Positions 1-9,448 of a stretch of DNA of 64,000 bases are shown piece after piece (the stretch's first letter is position 1; every line of letters begins with the position of its first letter). A program made the position numbers and the translations under genes. This DNA comes from Caulobacterales bacterium (GTDB taxonomy: Bacteria; Pseudomonadota; Alphaproteobacteria; Caulobacterales; Parvularculaceae): assembly GCA_020638525.1 (NCBI GenBank), contig JACKIL010000001.1:1-64000 (forward strand), given 5' to 3'. The notes under the pieces were generated by a model that made no database searches, was not told the DNA's origin, and saw only the letters and a program-made list of their open reading frames with translations.

Positions 1-1
1 A

Positions 2-2077
2 GAGCGCGCTTACCAACTCGAAAGACTGGCGAGCGTCGGCGAGACGATTCGAAAAACGGTGCTTAAACGCGCGGCCGCACAGCGTATCGAATCTACAATG
101 GATTGGCGCACCGAGCTCGACTCAAAGCTGCCGGCTCTGCCTGAGGATCCCGAGGAACGGGAACGCGAAATTCAGGCGAGGGAAGAAAAAGCCGCTGCCT
201 TGGCGGAAATCTCAAGCGCGCGCATTAGCGTTCTCATCGGTCCCGCCGGAACAGGAAAGACGACGCTGCTTTCGGTCTTGTGTCAGCACCCTGAGATTCA
301 GGAAGGCAATATTGTAATGCTCGCGCCGACCGGCAAAGCGCGCGTTCGTATGGAGGAAGTCGCCCGGCAAGCGGGCGTCGCCAACTTTAGCGCGAAGACG
401 CTCGCGCAGTTTCTGCTGCCTAGCAAGCGCTTTGATCCCCGTTCTCAGCGATATGTGCTGACTGGCGCCCCTGGAAAGAAATGCGGGCAAACGGTGATCG
501 TCGATGAGTGCTCCATGCTTACGGAGGAAATGCTCGCGGCGTTGATAGAAGCGCTTAGCGGCGTTCGCCGTCTGATACTTGTCGGAGATCCTTGGCAATT
601 ACCGCCCATTGGCGCAGGCCGTCCCTTCGCGGATATCGTAGCCGAGCTTCAACCTGAAAACATTGAAGCGCAGTTTCCGAGAGTTGGACGAAACTATGCG
701 GAACTTACGATCCCGCGCCGCCAGGGGGCAGGCGAGCGTGAAGACCTTCAACTTGCCGCCTGGTTTGGCGGCGGCGCGTTGAACCCTGGCGACGATCGTG
801 TATTCGAGATTTTGTCTGGTCAACGACGAAGCGAAACCGTGGAGTTCATCCGATGGGAAGATCCTGATGAACTAGAGCGATGTCTCCCTGACGCCCTTGC
901 TCGAAATTTGAATTTCGACCCATCTATTGAGGATTGGCAGGCCTTCGCCATCAGCCTTGGCGGAGCCCTTTCTGGGCAGTACGTCTATTTCAATTCCAAT
1001 CGATCCGGCGAACGTGCCGAAGCCTGGCAAATATTAACTCCGGTTCGACAGCAGCCCTGGGGAGTCGATCAGATCAACCAGTTTCTGCACAGCCGCTTCA
1101 AAGCAAAACAGCTTGAAGTCGCTCGCCAAAATGTGCCGCCTCGTCAGAGGCGGCTTCCTCGTCCCTTCGGCGATGCTCAGATTGTATATGGCGATAAAGT
1201 TATCAACTTTCGGAACCAGAGTGTCAGGAAGCGCCGAATTTATCCAGAGCCCGAAAGCGACGCCTATCTTGCGAACGGTGAAATCGGGATGGTGATAGGT
1301 CAGATTCGGACGCGGAATTTTAATTATGAACCAAGGCATCTGCAGGTGGAATTCTCAACACAGGCAGGTTCGTCCTTCACGTTTTATGAGCCGAAGGGAG
1401 ATGATAGCGATTTCAGTCTCGATCTCGCTTATGCGCTTACTGTTCACAAAGCCCAAGGCAGCGAATTTGGGACCGTTTTTCTGATCCTGCCAAAGTCGCC
1501 TCTGATGCTGACTCGCGAGCTCATCTACACCGCGCTCACCCGGCAGAAAGACAAAGTCGTGATATTGCATCAAGGCTCTGCGATCGACATCCAGAATTTG
1601 AGCGCCGAATGGCACTCGTCTCGGGCGACCCGCCTCACGAACCTATTTAGAGCACCAACACGGGTGGAAATAGAAGGCAAGTTTCTAGAGGAACGTCTCA
1701 TCCACCGGACGACACGCGGCGACGCTGTCCGCTCAAAATCCGAAGTTATTATCGCAAATCTTCTTCACGCCGCGGGCGTTTTATACCAGTACGAACAGCC
1801 CTTATCGCTCGCCGGCGTCGTGAAATATCCTGATTTCACGATAGAGGATGACGATGCAGGGCTCACCTATTACTGGGAGCATTGCGGTATGATGCATGAT
1901 CCCGAGTACAAACGGCGATGGGAGGAGAAGAGGGCGTGGTACGAAGCCAATGGCATTCGAGACCATGCGGCCGGCGGCGGGCCTGCCGGCTCATTGATCG
2001 TGACATATGATGGTGAGGCTGGAGGTATCGATGCCGCATCAATAAATGCGCTCGTGAAAAGATGCTTTTTCCAGTGA
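2..2077 (+). CDS. RecD/UvrD-type helicase fused to PD-(D/E)XK-like nuclease (5' partial)
   Basis: Superfamily 1 DNA helicase with a C-terminal nuclease-like domain. A GTG at 59 could start a 672-residue protein, but the frame is open leftward to base 2, so the gene almost certainly begins outside the window. Numbering from 59: Walker A GPAGTGKTT at 61-69, Walker B VIVDECS around 149, and a late helicase motif LTVHKAQGSEF (UvrD_C_2 type). From about residue 558 there is a separate domain with E562, PDF (D592) and WEH (E607), the spacing seen in PD-(D/E)XK nucleases attached to helicases. The usual catalytic lysine is not obvious. It converges on the SNF2/actin-like operon. GC is lower than in the core. 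Helicase is certain; the nuclease call is by motif; a role in defence or repair is inference. Confidence 0.85.
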   Translation, partial: ERAYQLERLASVGETIRKTVLKRAAAQRIESTMDWRTELDSKLPALPEDPEEREREIQAREEKAAALAEISSARISVLIGPAGTGKTTLLSVLCQHPEIQEGNIVMLAPTGKARVRMEEVARQAGVANFSAKTLAQFLLPSKRFDPRSQRYVLTGAPGKKCGQTVIVDECSMLTEEMLAALIEALSGVRRLILVGDPWQLPPIGAGRPFADIVAELQPENIEAQFPRVGRNYAELTIPRRQGAGEREDLQLAAWFGGGALNPGDDRVFEILSGQRRSETVEFIRWEDPDELERCLPDALARNLNFDPSIEDWQAFAISLGGALSGQYVYFNSNRSGERAEAWQILTPVRQQPWGVDQINQFLHSRFKAKQLEVARQNVPPRQRRLPRPFGDAQIVYGDKVINFRNQSVRKRRIYPEPESDAYLANGEIGMVIGQIRTRNFNYEPRHLQVEFSTQAGSSFTFYEPKGDDSDFSLDLAYALTVHKAQGSEFGTVFLILPKSPLMLTRELIYTALTRQKDKVVILHQGSAIDIQNLSAEWHSSRATRLTNLFRAPTRVEIEGKFLEERLIHRTTRGDAVRSKSEVIIANLLHAAGVLYQYEQPLSLAGVVKYPDFTIEDDDAGLTYYWEHCGMMHDPEYKRRWEEKRAWYEANGIRDHAAGGGPAGSLIVTYDGEAGGIDAASINALVKRCFFQ

Positions 2078-2312
2078 ATTTCGTGCGATAGCTTGTGCGA
2101 TTCATTAATGCTCCACGGCTGGTTCTCTTGTCGAGCAATCTGGAATATTGCCGGATGCAAATCGGCGTCAAGTGACATTCTTGGGTCATGGAGCGGCGTC
2201 ATTGATTGCGGGCTCTGTAGAAGCAGCACGGATTCCTGCTACCGAGTTTCGGACTGCTGGTGACGGCTGATCACTAGGCGGCCACATTTAAGCTTTGAAG
2301 AATAGTGAAGCT

Positions 2313-2573
2313 TCATTTCGGGACCTTTGCGCGACGGTTCGCATGTCTCCGTTTCGCATTCATCTTCGCAATGTACCGACGAGCTTCCTCGGGACTAAGG
2401 ATTTTCCAGACGCGCCCAATACTCTCATCTGCAGATCGCAAAGATTTTGCATGTTCGGCATTCTTCTTCTTTTCTCTTAACGTCCGCCAGATCTTCGCCG
2501 CTTCCGAATCTTGATCTTCTGGGGCCTCGGAGAGCAGCCCTTTTCCCTTTCGCCACCAAAATCCGTTTGGCAT
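2313..2573 (-). CDS. small basic protein, unknown function
   Basis: 86 residues, rich in Lys and Arg, predicted largely helical, ending in a strongly basic stretch (KMNAKRRHANRRAKVPK). It starts 37 bp after the actin-like ATPase gene on the same strand, so it is probably the last gene of the SNF2/ATPase operon. Only a weak AGAG ribosome site precedes the ATG. A shorter frame (2425-2613, TTG start) overlaps it and looks less protein-like. I do not recognise a family. The basic tail would suit nucleic-acid binding, which is inference. Confidence 0.5.
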   Translation of the reverse strand: MPNGFWWRKGKGLLSEAPEDQDSEAAKIWRTLREKKKNAEHAKSLRSADESIGRVWKILSPEEARRYIAKMNAKRRHANRRAKVPK

Positions 2574-2609
2574 TGTGATTCTCTGATTGTCTGTTGAAGT
2601 TATCGCGAT

Positions 2610-4058
2610 TCAATCGTAGACATCTTTATTGCAGATGTATTCGACAATTTCAGAAGAGCGGCGAATCGGCGGGCGTGATGCATACGCGAACGCGCTTGGC
2701 AAACGCACTTCGGGGCCTTCGCCGAACGGAATAGATAAACCGTAGGCAATCGCGATCCGGCCGAATTCCTCATCGCCCTCCAAGGACAAGTCGCTTGGTG
2801 CTGGGGTTAACTTAATGATCCAAGGCGGAATTCCAGAATTCGCAAGTTTTCGAACTTCGTAAACGCTTTCGATCGCGCTTCGATACCAATCATCATGCGC
2901 GCCGTATCCGCCGAGAAAAACCGTCTGAGGGAGCATTTCCTTGGTTCTCAGAAGGTGCCGTAGTCCCTGGCGAGCAGGCGTCGCCCGTGCGTCCACCTGC
3001 CAGATTTTTGGATCTTTGCTTTTGGCTTCGATTGCAACCCATGCAACTAGATGCGTAAGCCTGTTTTGGAAATCGAGTTGGATGTTGCTTTCATCCTCCG
3101 AGCGGGGCTGCTCGAAGGCGAGCTTCCTCACTTCGATACCCAACGGTTCGACCCGACCCGAATAGAAATCGATATACGGATGTCCGTCCCAATTCCGGAA
3201 TTCAAAAGCAACGCCATCGACTGTGCCGCCGCCTATATCAAAATAGATATAGACGCCTGGTACGGAGTTCCTTGACATCACAAAAGAATGAACCGCAGCT
3301 GAAATCTCAGGAACTGCGTGAATGTCTTCCTCAAGAGGCTGTGCCGTTTGCTCCGAATTACGGTATGCATGGAGTGCTTCTTCATACGTTCGAGGAGTTT
3401 TGTTCGTCGTCGCCCAATTCCAGGCAACCCCAATTACCTTTCGAAAATCGTTAATTACTGGAGAGTCGCAGTAGGCGACCGGCACGCCGACATTCGCCGA
3501 CCAAACCTGCCTACGTTTCATGAGCCTGGCGGCTTCAGTTTTTCGAACGTAATTCCTGGCGTCGGATATTATCCGGGCAATGTGCCACGCACATAGCGCG
3601 CGGATTCCTTCATCGGAATAACGCACAGTTGCTTCGATCAGCGGTTCGTCGGATTCAATGTGGTCGCCGGCGAGCCGCATCTTCAAATATTTTATCTCGA
3701 TGCAATCGTCAGTTTCAGTCCGATCATAGTCCATCAATAATTGTCCGTCGCGGCTTACCCATACGCTGGAACTTATGATCGCCAAGTTTGAACTGTTCTT
3801 TGGAAAACGGACGACACCGGAATGCTCGGCGCCGGTATCGCGAAAGCAAACTTTCGTGTAGCTAGTGCCGAAGTCAATACCGAGGTTAATTTCAATGGGC
3901 GTTAGAGACGACGACCGATCCTCTTGAATCGCTTCTTGGCCCTCATTTGATGACCCTGCAGAGTTCACCTGAGATGATTGTGAAGCCTGATTTTGAGAAT
4001 GCACGCCGAAGAAGCGAGCCTTCAGCTTGCGCAAAGAGTCCTTCCAATCGTCAGACAT
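2610..4058 (-). CDS. actin/Hsp70-fold ATPase without substrate-binding domain
   Basis: 482 residues of the Hsp70/actin ATPase superfamily. A 55-residue Ser/Gln-rich, probably disordered leader precedes phosphate-1 motif GIDFGTSYTKV (D62). Phosphate-2 motif DIGGGT is at 274-279 and the adenosine-type motif FLGGYG near 381-386. The chain then ends without the beta-sandwich substrate-binding domain and lid of DnaK, so it is not a general chaperone; ParM-like or defence-associated Hsp70-like proteins are closer in layout. Its start overlaps the end of the SNF2 helicase gene by 8 bp, implying translational coupling and a shared job. The fold is confident; the function is not known. Confidence 0.8.
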   Translation of the reverse strand: MSDDWKDSLRKLKARFFGVHSQNQASQSSQVNSAGSSNEGQEAIQEDRSSSLTPIEINLGIDFGTSYTKVCFRDTGAEHSGVVRFPKNSSNLAIISSSVWVSRDGQLLMDYDRTETDDCIEIKYLKMRLAGDHIESDEPLIEATVRYSDEGIRALCAWHIARIISDARNYVRKTEAARLMKRRQVWSANVGVPVAYCDSPVINDFRKVIGVAWNWATTNKTPRTYEEALHAYRNSEQTAQPLEEDIHAVPEISAAVHSFVMSRNSVPGVYIYFDIGGGTVDGVAFEFRNWDGHPYIDFYSGRVEPLGIEVRKLAFEQPRSEDESNIQLDFQNRLTHLVAWVAIEAKSKDPKIWQVDARATPARQGLRHLLRTKEMLPQTVFLGGYGAHDDWYRSAIESVYEVRKLANSGIPPWIIKLTPAPSDLSLEGDEEFGRIAIAYGLSIPFGEGPEVRLPSAFAYASRPPIRRSSEIVEYICNKDVYD

Positions 4059-7000
4059 TGCTTCGCTCTATGAGAATGATTCCGGTAGCGAGAGTCGATA
4101 CAGTCAGATCCACCTCGCGCAGGCCCGCGATCCGACTGAGCTTCTGGTCCAAGTGGTCTCGTTCACGCCTGATTAGGCCCTCTGTTGGGGGAATCATCTT
4201 GTCGTTCCCCTGAAGTTTGAAGCGGTCAATGCGTTCCAGAAAAGTGCTGATTCGTCGATCCGCGTATCGTTGCGCGCTAGTCTCCTGCTGCCTGCAACGG
4301 AGTTCGTTGTCAGTTTCAAATTCAACACATTTCTCGCTGAAACGATCGTCAAGAATAGCCTCGCACAGCGCGGCGTACTCCGAGGCATCGTTGATAGAAC
4401 CGATAGCGTGGGCGGCGTTTGGAATGGGGGCGCCATGGCGCGCTGCTCTGACCACTAGCGTTTCGGCGTCCCGATTGGCCAGGGGCTCTTCGGCGCCGAG
4501 CAAAAGAGCCGCGAACGCCAACTCGCTCTCTCGTCTAATGCCCTGGAAAACCCATCGCTGTATGGCATACGCATACGCGCCGGGAGGGAGACCAATCTCA
4601 TCTTCAACCAGTCTAATTGCAGAGACCGGATAGATGGTGTCTTTATCGTGTAGGTATGTTTCCTTAATCCATTGAACGAGCGGGTGTGTTGCATCCACAA
4701 ACTCCGCACCTTCCGGAAGGCGCGTGGATCTTCTCGGGTCAAAAATACATAGTGTCGATTTCAGTGAATGGTGCAGTCGAGTGGGAGTCGAAGGGTTTTC
4801 TCGGCGGACATAGCCTGAAAGCCCCGCCCTTGCAGCATCGGATAGCAGAATCTCCCGATGCCTGAGATCCCCTCCTGCCTCAATGCGCGTTCCTGGAAAG
4901 TATTTTGCAAAGAAATCTTCTACGAACGAAGCTATTTCGTCAGCATCCAGCCAGCGCGCATTTTTTCTATCTTCATCGATCTGGTTTAATATGTAGTCGG
5001 AAAAGCCTACGAGGTTGACCGCTTCCGATTCCAGTCGTTCCTGCTGTGCTTTGTGATTTGCTAGCGCGGTCGCGGACGCGTCAGCCTTCATCTCCCGTTC
5101 CGCTGGCGTAAGGGTCGGATTGAGAAGGTCCAAGACGATCTTTTCAGTCATTTCGCCAAGAATATCTTCCAAGTCGCCGATGCTTTCCCGGAAGACGTTA
5201 ATGCGCTCATAGAGCCGCATAATGATGCGGTCTTCTATCGTGTTGATGACCTGAAGATTGATAATTGAAATTCTATCGGATTTCTGCCCAAGGCGATCAA
5301 GCCTGCCTATCCTTTGCTCGACACGCATTGGATTCCATGGCAAATCATAATTGATCAGAAAACGGCAGAATTGAAGGTCGATCCCTTCACTCCCTACCTC
5401 TGACGAGAGCAGAATATTGGGCCCATTATTGCTAGCAAATTTGTCGATGAGTTCGGTCCGGTCTGAATCGATGTCGCCATGCAACAATGTTGTTCGAAAT
5501 CCTTCAGCTTCGAGCCGACGGTTAAGATAATTAAGCGTGCCCTTAAAGAAGGCGAAAAGCACAAATTTTTCGTGCGGATTTTTTGCAAGCGACTTCTGCA
5601 AGAAATCGCGCAGTGCGTTATACTTGGTATCCTGCTCTTCGAGTTCCGAAATATCTAAATGCGCGGCCAGATCTGAAAGGTCCGCCGCAGCATCTGGCTC
5701 GCTGAATTCTTCAGGAATAAGAATGCCGAGGTCTTCCTGCAGCAATTCCTCCAATACGCCAGAGTTCTTCCAACTCTCTATCGCCCCAACAATCGAGCTC
5801 GCCATTTGGCGTTGCCGCGCCATTAGGGCGAATACATTGATTATTGGCTTTCCATAGGCCTCTTCCTGGATCCGCCGGCTAATGGAATTGTAAAAGGAAA
5901 GCTCCAAAGGAGAGAATGTAATCTTCAGAACCTGCGGTGAGCGCTGAACGCGATCTTTCATCACCTCCCGTTTCCTGCTTCGTGTCATGTATTGGGAGAG
6001 AAGTGAGCGGCTCTCCAGCCTATTGAGCGTGGAAATTCGCTCATCTTGCGTAATAGCGCCTTGGGCCAATTCTCCCTCGATGCGTTCAAGAGAAGCGTCG
6101 TCAAAGAAGAACTCTGTTTGTCTCGCGAGCGAAAGGGAATTTCGAGCGCGTTCGGTATCAGGCGGCGTGCGCCACAGCGCTCTTTGCGCATCGACAATAT
6201 GTGCATTCGCTTTCACTAGATTCTGGAAGGAATGCTTGTCGTAGAATACGTCTGGATCGATGATCTTCAGCAGCTGAAAAAGGTTTTCGCTGCCCAATTG
6301 GATTGGCGTGGCGGTGAGCATCACGAGGTGCCGAGCTGCATCGCACAGCAGCGACCCTATGCGATTATTGCCTGTCGCTGGATTTCGTAAGTAGTGCGCT
6401 TCGTCAATGATGACTTGATCAAGGAGGGCAAAATCGGGGCGCGTTGGATTAGCATCCAACAATCGTGCGAGTCTTGCTCGTGTCGTTTGCTGAGCAGAGT
6501 CATCCACGTCTCTCGGAGCTCGAATAGACTCCAGGCCAACAATGAGAACAAAAGAATCTTGCGCTTTTCCGTCTACTATGTCGGATAACCGTTGCAGAAG
6601 CTGCGATGAATTTATGATTTCGGCTGAGATATTGAAACGTTGACGCAGATCCCGTCGCCATTTTTCGCGCAGCATGGCGGGGCAGACAATCAAGAGGCGC
6701 TTGGCGCCGATACGCGCCTGCATTTCCTTCCAAATATAAGTTGCTTCAATGGTTTTACCGAGGCCAACTTCGTCGGCTATCAATATCCGACCCACAGGTG
6801 ACTCGATGAAGCTAAGCACCGGCTTAAATTGGTGAGGGTAGAAATCCGTGTTGCTTGATTCCATCGAATAAAAGATATTCGTGAGCGTGCCCTTAATCTT
6901 TTCGAAGGTCAGCAAACGTCTGAGGTCTGATGGATTTCCGAGCTGCCCCGTTTCGAGCAGCGAAATGAGATTGTGACTTTCGGGAACTGGCGCTACCAGC

Positions 7001-7188
7001 GCAACATTCTTGAATTGCTTTTCATTGGGCCCGAACTCTATCTCGACGAGTTCTTTGCTCCCGACGAGTTTCACTCTCCCCGTCGTATAGCCCTGCCGGC
7101 CAGGATTATCGCGAATGCATACGCGGATCCCCTTTTGACGAAGGTTGGCCTCTTCTTCCGACTGGTCGGCGTCGCTATTCGAGGGCAT
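4051..7188 (-). CDS. SNF2/RapA-type superfamily 2 helicase
   Basis: 1045 residues. Motif I ADEVGLGKT lies at about 138-146, motif II DEAH at 262-265, motif III LTATP at 291-295, and the C-terminal RecA-like lobe carries motif VI QRIGRLDRLGQ. This is the Snf2 family layout (RapA/HepA, DISARM DrmD and Dpd helicases belong to it), a dsDNA translocase rather than a strand separator. An unassigned C-terminal part of roughly 350 residues follows the helicase core. It is the first gene of the minus-strand operon and its stop overlaps the ATPase start. No DUF1998, PLD or methyltransferase partner of DISARM is in view, so I do not assign it to that system. Confidence 0.88.
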   Translation of the reverse strand: MPSNSDADQSEEEANLRQKGIRVCIRDNPGRQGYTTGRVKLVGSKELVEIEFGPNEKQFKNVALVAPVPESHNLISLLETGQLGNPSDLRRLLTFEKIKGTLTNIFYSMESSNTDFYPHQFKPVLSFIESPVGRILIADEVGLGKTIEATYIWKEMQARIGAKRLLIVCPAMLREKWRRDLRQRFNISAEIINSSQLLQRLSDIVDGKAQDSFVLIVGLESIRAPRDVDDSAQQTTRARLARLLDANPTRPDFALLDQVIIDEAHYLRNPATGNNRIGSLLCDAARHLVMLTATPIQLGSENLFQLLKIIDPDVFYDKHSFQNLVKANAHIVDAQRALWRTPPDTERARNSLSLARQTEFFFDDASLERIEGELAQGAITQDERISTLNRLESRSLLSQYMTRSRKREVMKDRVQRSPQVLKITFSPLELSFYNSISRRIQEEAYGKPIINVFALMARQRQMASSIVGAIESWKNSGVLEELLQEDLGILIPEEFSEPDAAADLSDLAAHLDISELEEQDTKYNALRDFLQKSLAKNPHEKFVLFAFFKGTLNYLNRRLEAEGFRTTLLHGDIDSDRTELIDKFASNNGPNILLSSEVGSEGIDLQFCRFLINYDLPWNPMRVEQRIGRLDRLGQKSDRISIINLQVINTIEDRIIMRLYERINVFRESIGDLEDILGEMTEKIVLDLLNPTLTPAEREMKADASATALANHKAQQERLESEAVNLVGFSDYILNQIDEDRKNARWLDADEIASFVEDFFAKYFPGTRIEAGGDLRHREILLSDAARAGLSGYVRRENPSTPTRLHHSLKSTLCIFDPRRSTRLPEGAEFVDATHPLVQWIKETYLHDKDTIYPVSAIRLVEDEIGLPPGAYAYAIQRWVFQGIRRESELAFAALLLGAEEPLANRDAETLVVRAARHGAPIPNAAHAIGSINDASEYAALCEAILDDRFSEKCVEFETDNELRCRQQETSAQRYADRRISTFLERIDRFKLQGNDKMIPPTEGLIRRERDHLDQKLSRIAGLREVDLTVSTLATGIILIERSNV

Positions 7189-7593
7189 ATCGAGCTCGTT
7201 GATTGCGAATAGTGAAACGGCAGTGAGGGTTCTGGTTCTATTGGGCGGCGCGGCGCGCGTCTAGTTGGCATCCAAGTGTTGGTGGAGAGGAGGAGAGCGC
7301 GAATCCAAACCATGATTGCAGTTGTCGCGAGGCTGAGCAGGCAAGAACAGAGTAGGCATTTTCAGGTTTGTGCGAAGGAGGGGGGCGGAACCAGATCCCG
7401 ACCTCCCGGTGAACCGACGCCACGTCCCCGCCGTCGGAAAAGTCAGCTGCGATCCGCAGCAGGTTCGGCACATTCTCACGCAAGCACCGATTACGGGCCA
7501 CCAGACCATTCCCCGGATTGAACAGTGATCAGGGTGTCAAGTTGCCCAGTCTAAGAGAAGAAGGACATCAGCAGTAGCCATTCGAGCCAGAAA
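7189..7593. other. 405-bp gap, leader of the SNF2 operon
   Basis: This stretch lies upstream of the SNF2 gene and downstream of the lipase, both minus strand. Several short frames exist but none has a convincing ribosome site or protein-like composition. It probably holds the operon promoter, but I see no clear -35/-10 pair. Confidence 0.4.
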
Positions 7594-9363
7594 TTATTCG
7601 TCCACCATCAGAGTCTCCAAATAGACGCCGTGGAATATGTTTTCATCAAAAAGTACTCCGTATATCCCCGGCTCATCTGGCGCGGTTGCCCGAAACCCAA
7701 AGACCACCCGCTGGCGTGATCCCGATTGACTAGGCTCGATCGAAGCGTCTCCAGCCTCAAAGCATATGGGTAATCCTTCGGACTCTATGCAAAGGCTTTT
7801 CGCGAATTTATCCCGGATTAGGGTGGCTAGCGCCGATTCAGTTTCAAACTGTAAATTTTCGAATGAAACCGGTAGATCGGCTCCCTTTGAAATGAGCTTG
7901 GGCGCGAAGTTTGCCGCTATTTCTATATTGATCGGCCGAGATGCCTGCCAGGTCTGGTCAAATCCCGATATTCCAAAACTCAACAGCTCAACTTCGAGCT
8001 CGAAATCCCCATATTGGGCTATCAGCGACCTCACATAAGCATTTTTATCGATACCAGTTTCCGAGGTCGCCGCCATGAGCTCACTCGAGTCAATTGAGAA
8101 ATTCGCCGTCACCCCGAGCGGCCCCGACGTCTGATCCAGCAGCGCGTAACACAAATTGTGCTTGCCATACTCGTCAGCGAAGATGGTTGAGTGGGAAGAT
8201 GACGACTGCAATCGGGTGACTGTCTCGTCGCCAAGATTCGACGCGCTTCGGAATGGAACTGTGCCATCCCCATCTTCCACCGTCGTTTGAAGTCGATATT
8301 GCCTGTCGTCACTCAGAGTGATCGTGCTCGCTGTCTCCCGGGTTCCCGATACCAATAGATAAGTGTTCGGCCGATTGATCGGCTTGTCGAGCACGTTTGC
8401 AATTTCTTTTGCATCGCTAATTGTGGCGGCTAAATAATCTGCATACAAAAAGTTTGCGTCTCTTTGTTGTTCGGGTAGCCACCAGAAGCCGATCCAAAAC
8501 TTGGGATCAAATGGATCAAACACTTCCTTCGCGCCGCTCGGTCGCGCACCCCACAGAATGGTCTTCTTGTATTGCGAAACAAAGCAGCACCCAAAAAATC
8601 TTGGAAGCAACTCATAAAATGCTTGGAATGTAACCGCTGCATGGCGGATGGAAGCGGCGTCAAGCCAGGCGTTGTATGCCAGCGTTAAGGTATTCGTAGC
8701 TCCACGATGAGGCGTGCCCATCAAGACCAGGGTGTGGAGTCGATTACTATTATTCTTCTCTGAAGTTTCTAGGAATAGGCGCGCCACGACGCCGCCCATG
8801 CTGTGAGCGACGACATCATATTCGCCCGTCGGAATCACTTTCTCGATGAAGCTTTCGAGACGTTCAGCATTTTTGGCGTTGCTAAACCGCCAGTCATAAT
8901 CAAACGCGTACGCCTTCCGCGGGGAGGGCGCTGTTTCCCTCCAATCCGTTCTCAATATCTCCGAAGAGTTTTCGGTTGACCATTCATAACCTAGTGACGT
9001 CATGAGATCGAAAAGCGGTTGATAGAAGATCACGACATCCCAAGCATTGAAGGCGCGCAACTTGCCAACGACCCCACAGGGCACGACATCTCCTCCCTCG
9101 GCGTCGAAATTTGATTCATATCCGAGCGCTAGTCGCTCCACGTTCCCCAAGCTTGCTGAAGCGCTGCGGACGTCCTCTGGTCCCCACAGCACATCGCCCG
9201 CGTTGGTGCAAAGTTTTGAACCCATTATGCCGGGAATGAAAATGAGCGGTCTTTCGGGCTGCACGCCCGGCGCATTTGGGCACGAGGGGCTCGCGACAGC
9301 TGAACACGTCAAAAAAATGTTTGAAATCAGTAGAATGCCCCCTGACTTAAGCAGTTTTTTCAA
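7594..9363 (-). CDS. secreted LCAT-like alpha/beta-hydrolase (lipase/phospholipase)
   Basis: 589 residues with a Sec signal peptide (KK, hydrophobic core, likely cut after SAVA). The mature part begins with the LCAT-family block PLIFIPGIMGS (oxyanion region), a DYDWR segment near 156, the nucleophile elbow AHSMGG with S188, an acid D364 or D366 in DGDGTVP, and H391 in SSSHSTIF. These match the triad order of lecithin:cholesterol acyltransferase-like lipases, acting on lipid esters outside the cytoplasm. The start is TTG, supported by AGGGGGA six bases upstream. It diverges from a membrane-protein gene with 85 bp between them. The substrate is unknown. Confidence 0.75.
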   Translation of the reverse strand: MKKLLKSGGILLISNIFLTCSAVASPSCPNAPGVQPERPLIFIPGIMGSKLCTNAGDVLWGPEDVRSASASLGNVERLALGYESNFDAEGGDVVPCGVVGKLRAFNAWDVVIFYQPLFDLMTSLGYEWSTENSSEILRTDWRETAPSPRKAYAFDYDWRFSNAKNAERLESFIEKVIPTGEYDVVAHSMGGVVARLFLETSEKNNSNRLHTLVLMGTPHRGATNTLTLAYNAWLDAASIRHAAVTFQAFYELLPRFFGCCFVSQYKKTILWGARPSGAKEVFDPFDPKFWIGFWWLPEQQRDANFLYADYLAATISDAKEIANVLDKPINRPNTYLLVSGTRETASTITLSDDRQYRLQTTVEDGDGTVPFRSASNLGDETVTRLQSSSSHSTIFADEYGKHNLCYALLDQTSGPLGVTANFSIDSSELMAATSETGIDKNAYVRSLIAQYGDFELEVELLSFGISGFDQTWQASRPINIEIAANFAPKLISKGADLPVSFENLQFETESALATLIRDKFAKSLCIESEGLPICFEAGDASIEPSQSGSRQRVVFGFRATAPDEPGIYGVLFDENIFHGVYLETLMVDE

Positions 9364-9448
9364 AACCGTCCCCCTGCCAAACGCACATCGCCACGGATTG
9401 ACCAGTCATAGTTCTTTTGGCAGCTTTTATACTCCAGGAGTTAAACTG

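Noticed and set aside
4051..7188. Assigning the SNF2 gene to DISARM (drmD)
   Set aside because: None of the other DISARM components is present in the window, and the adjoining ATPase is not part of that system.
9047..9448. N-terminal extension of the pentapeptide-type protein
   Set aside because: It overlaps the lipase coding region, and a good ribosome site precedes the ATG at 9449.
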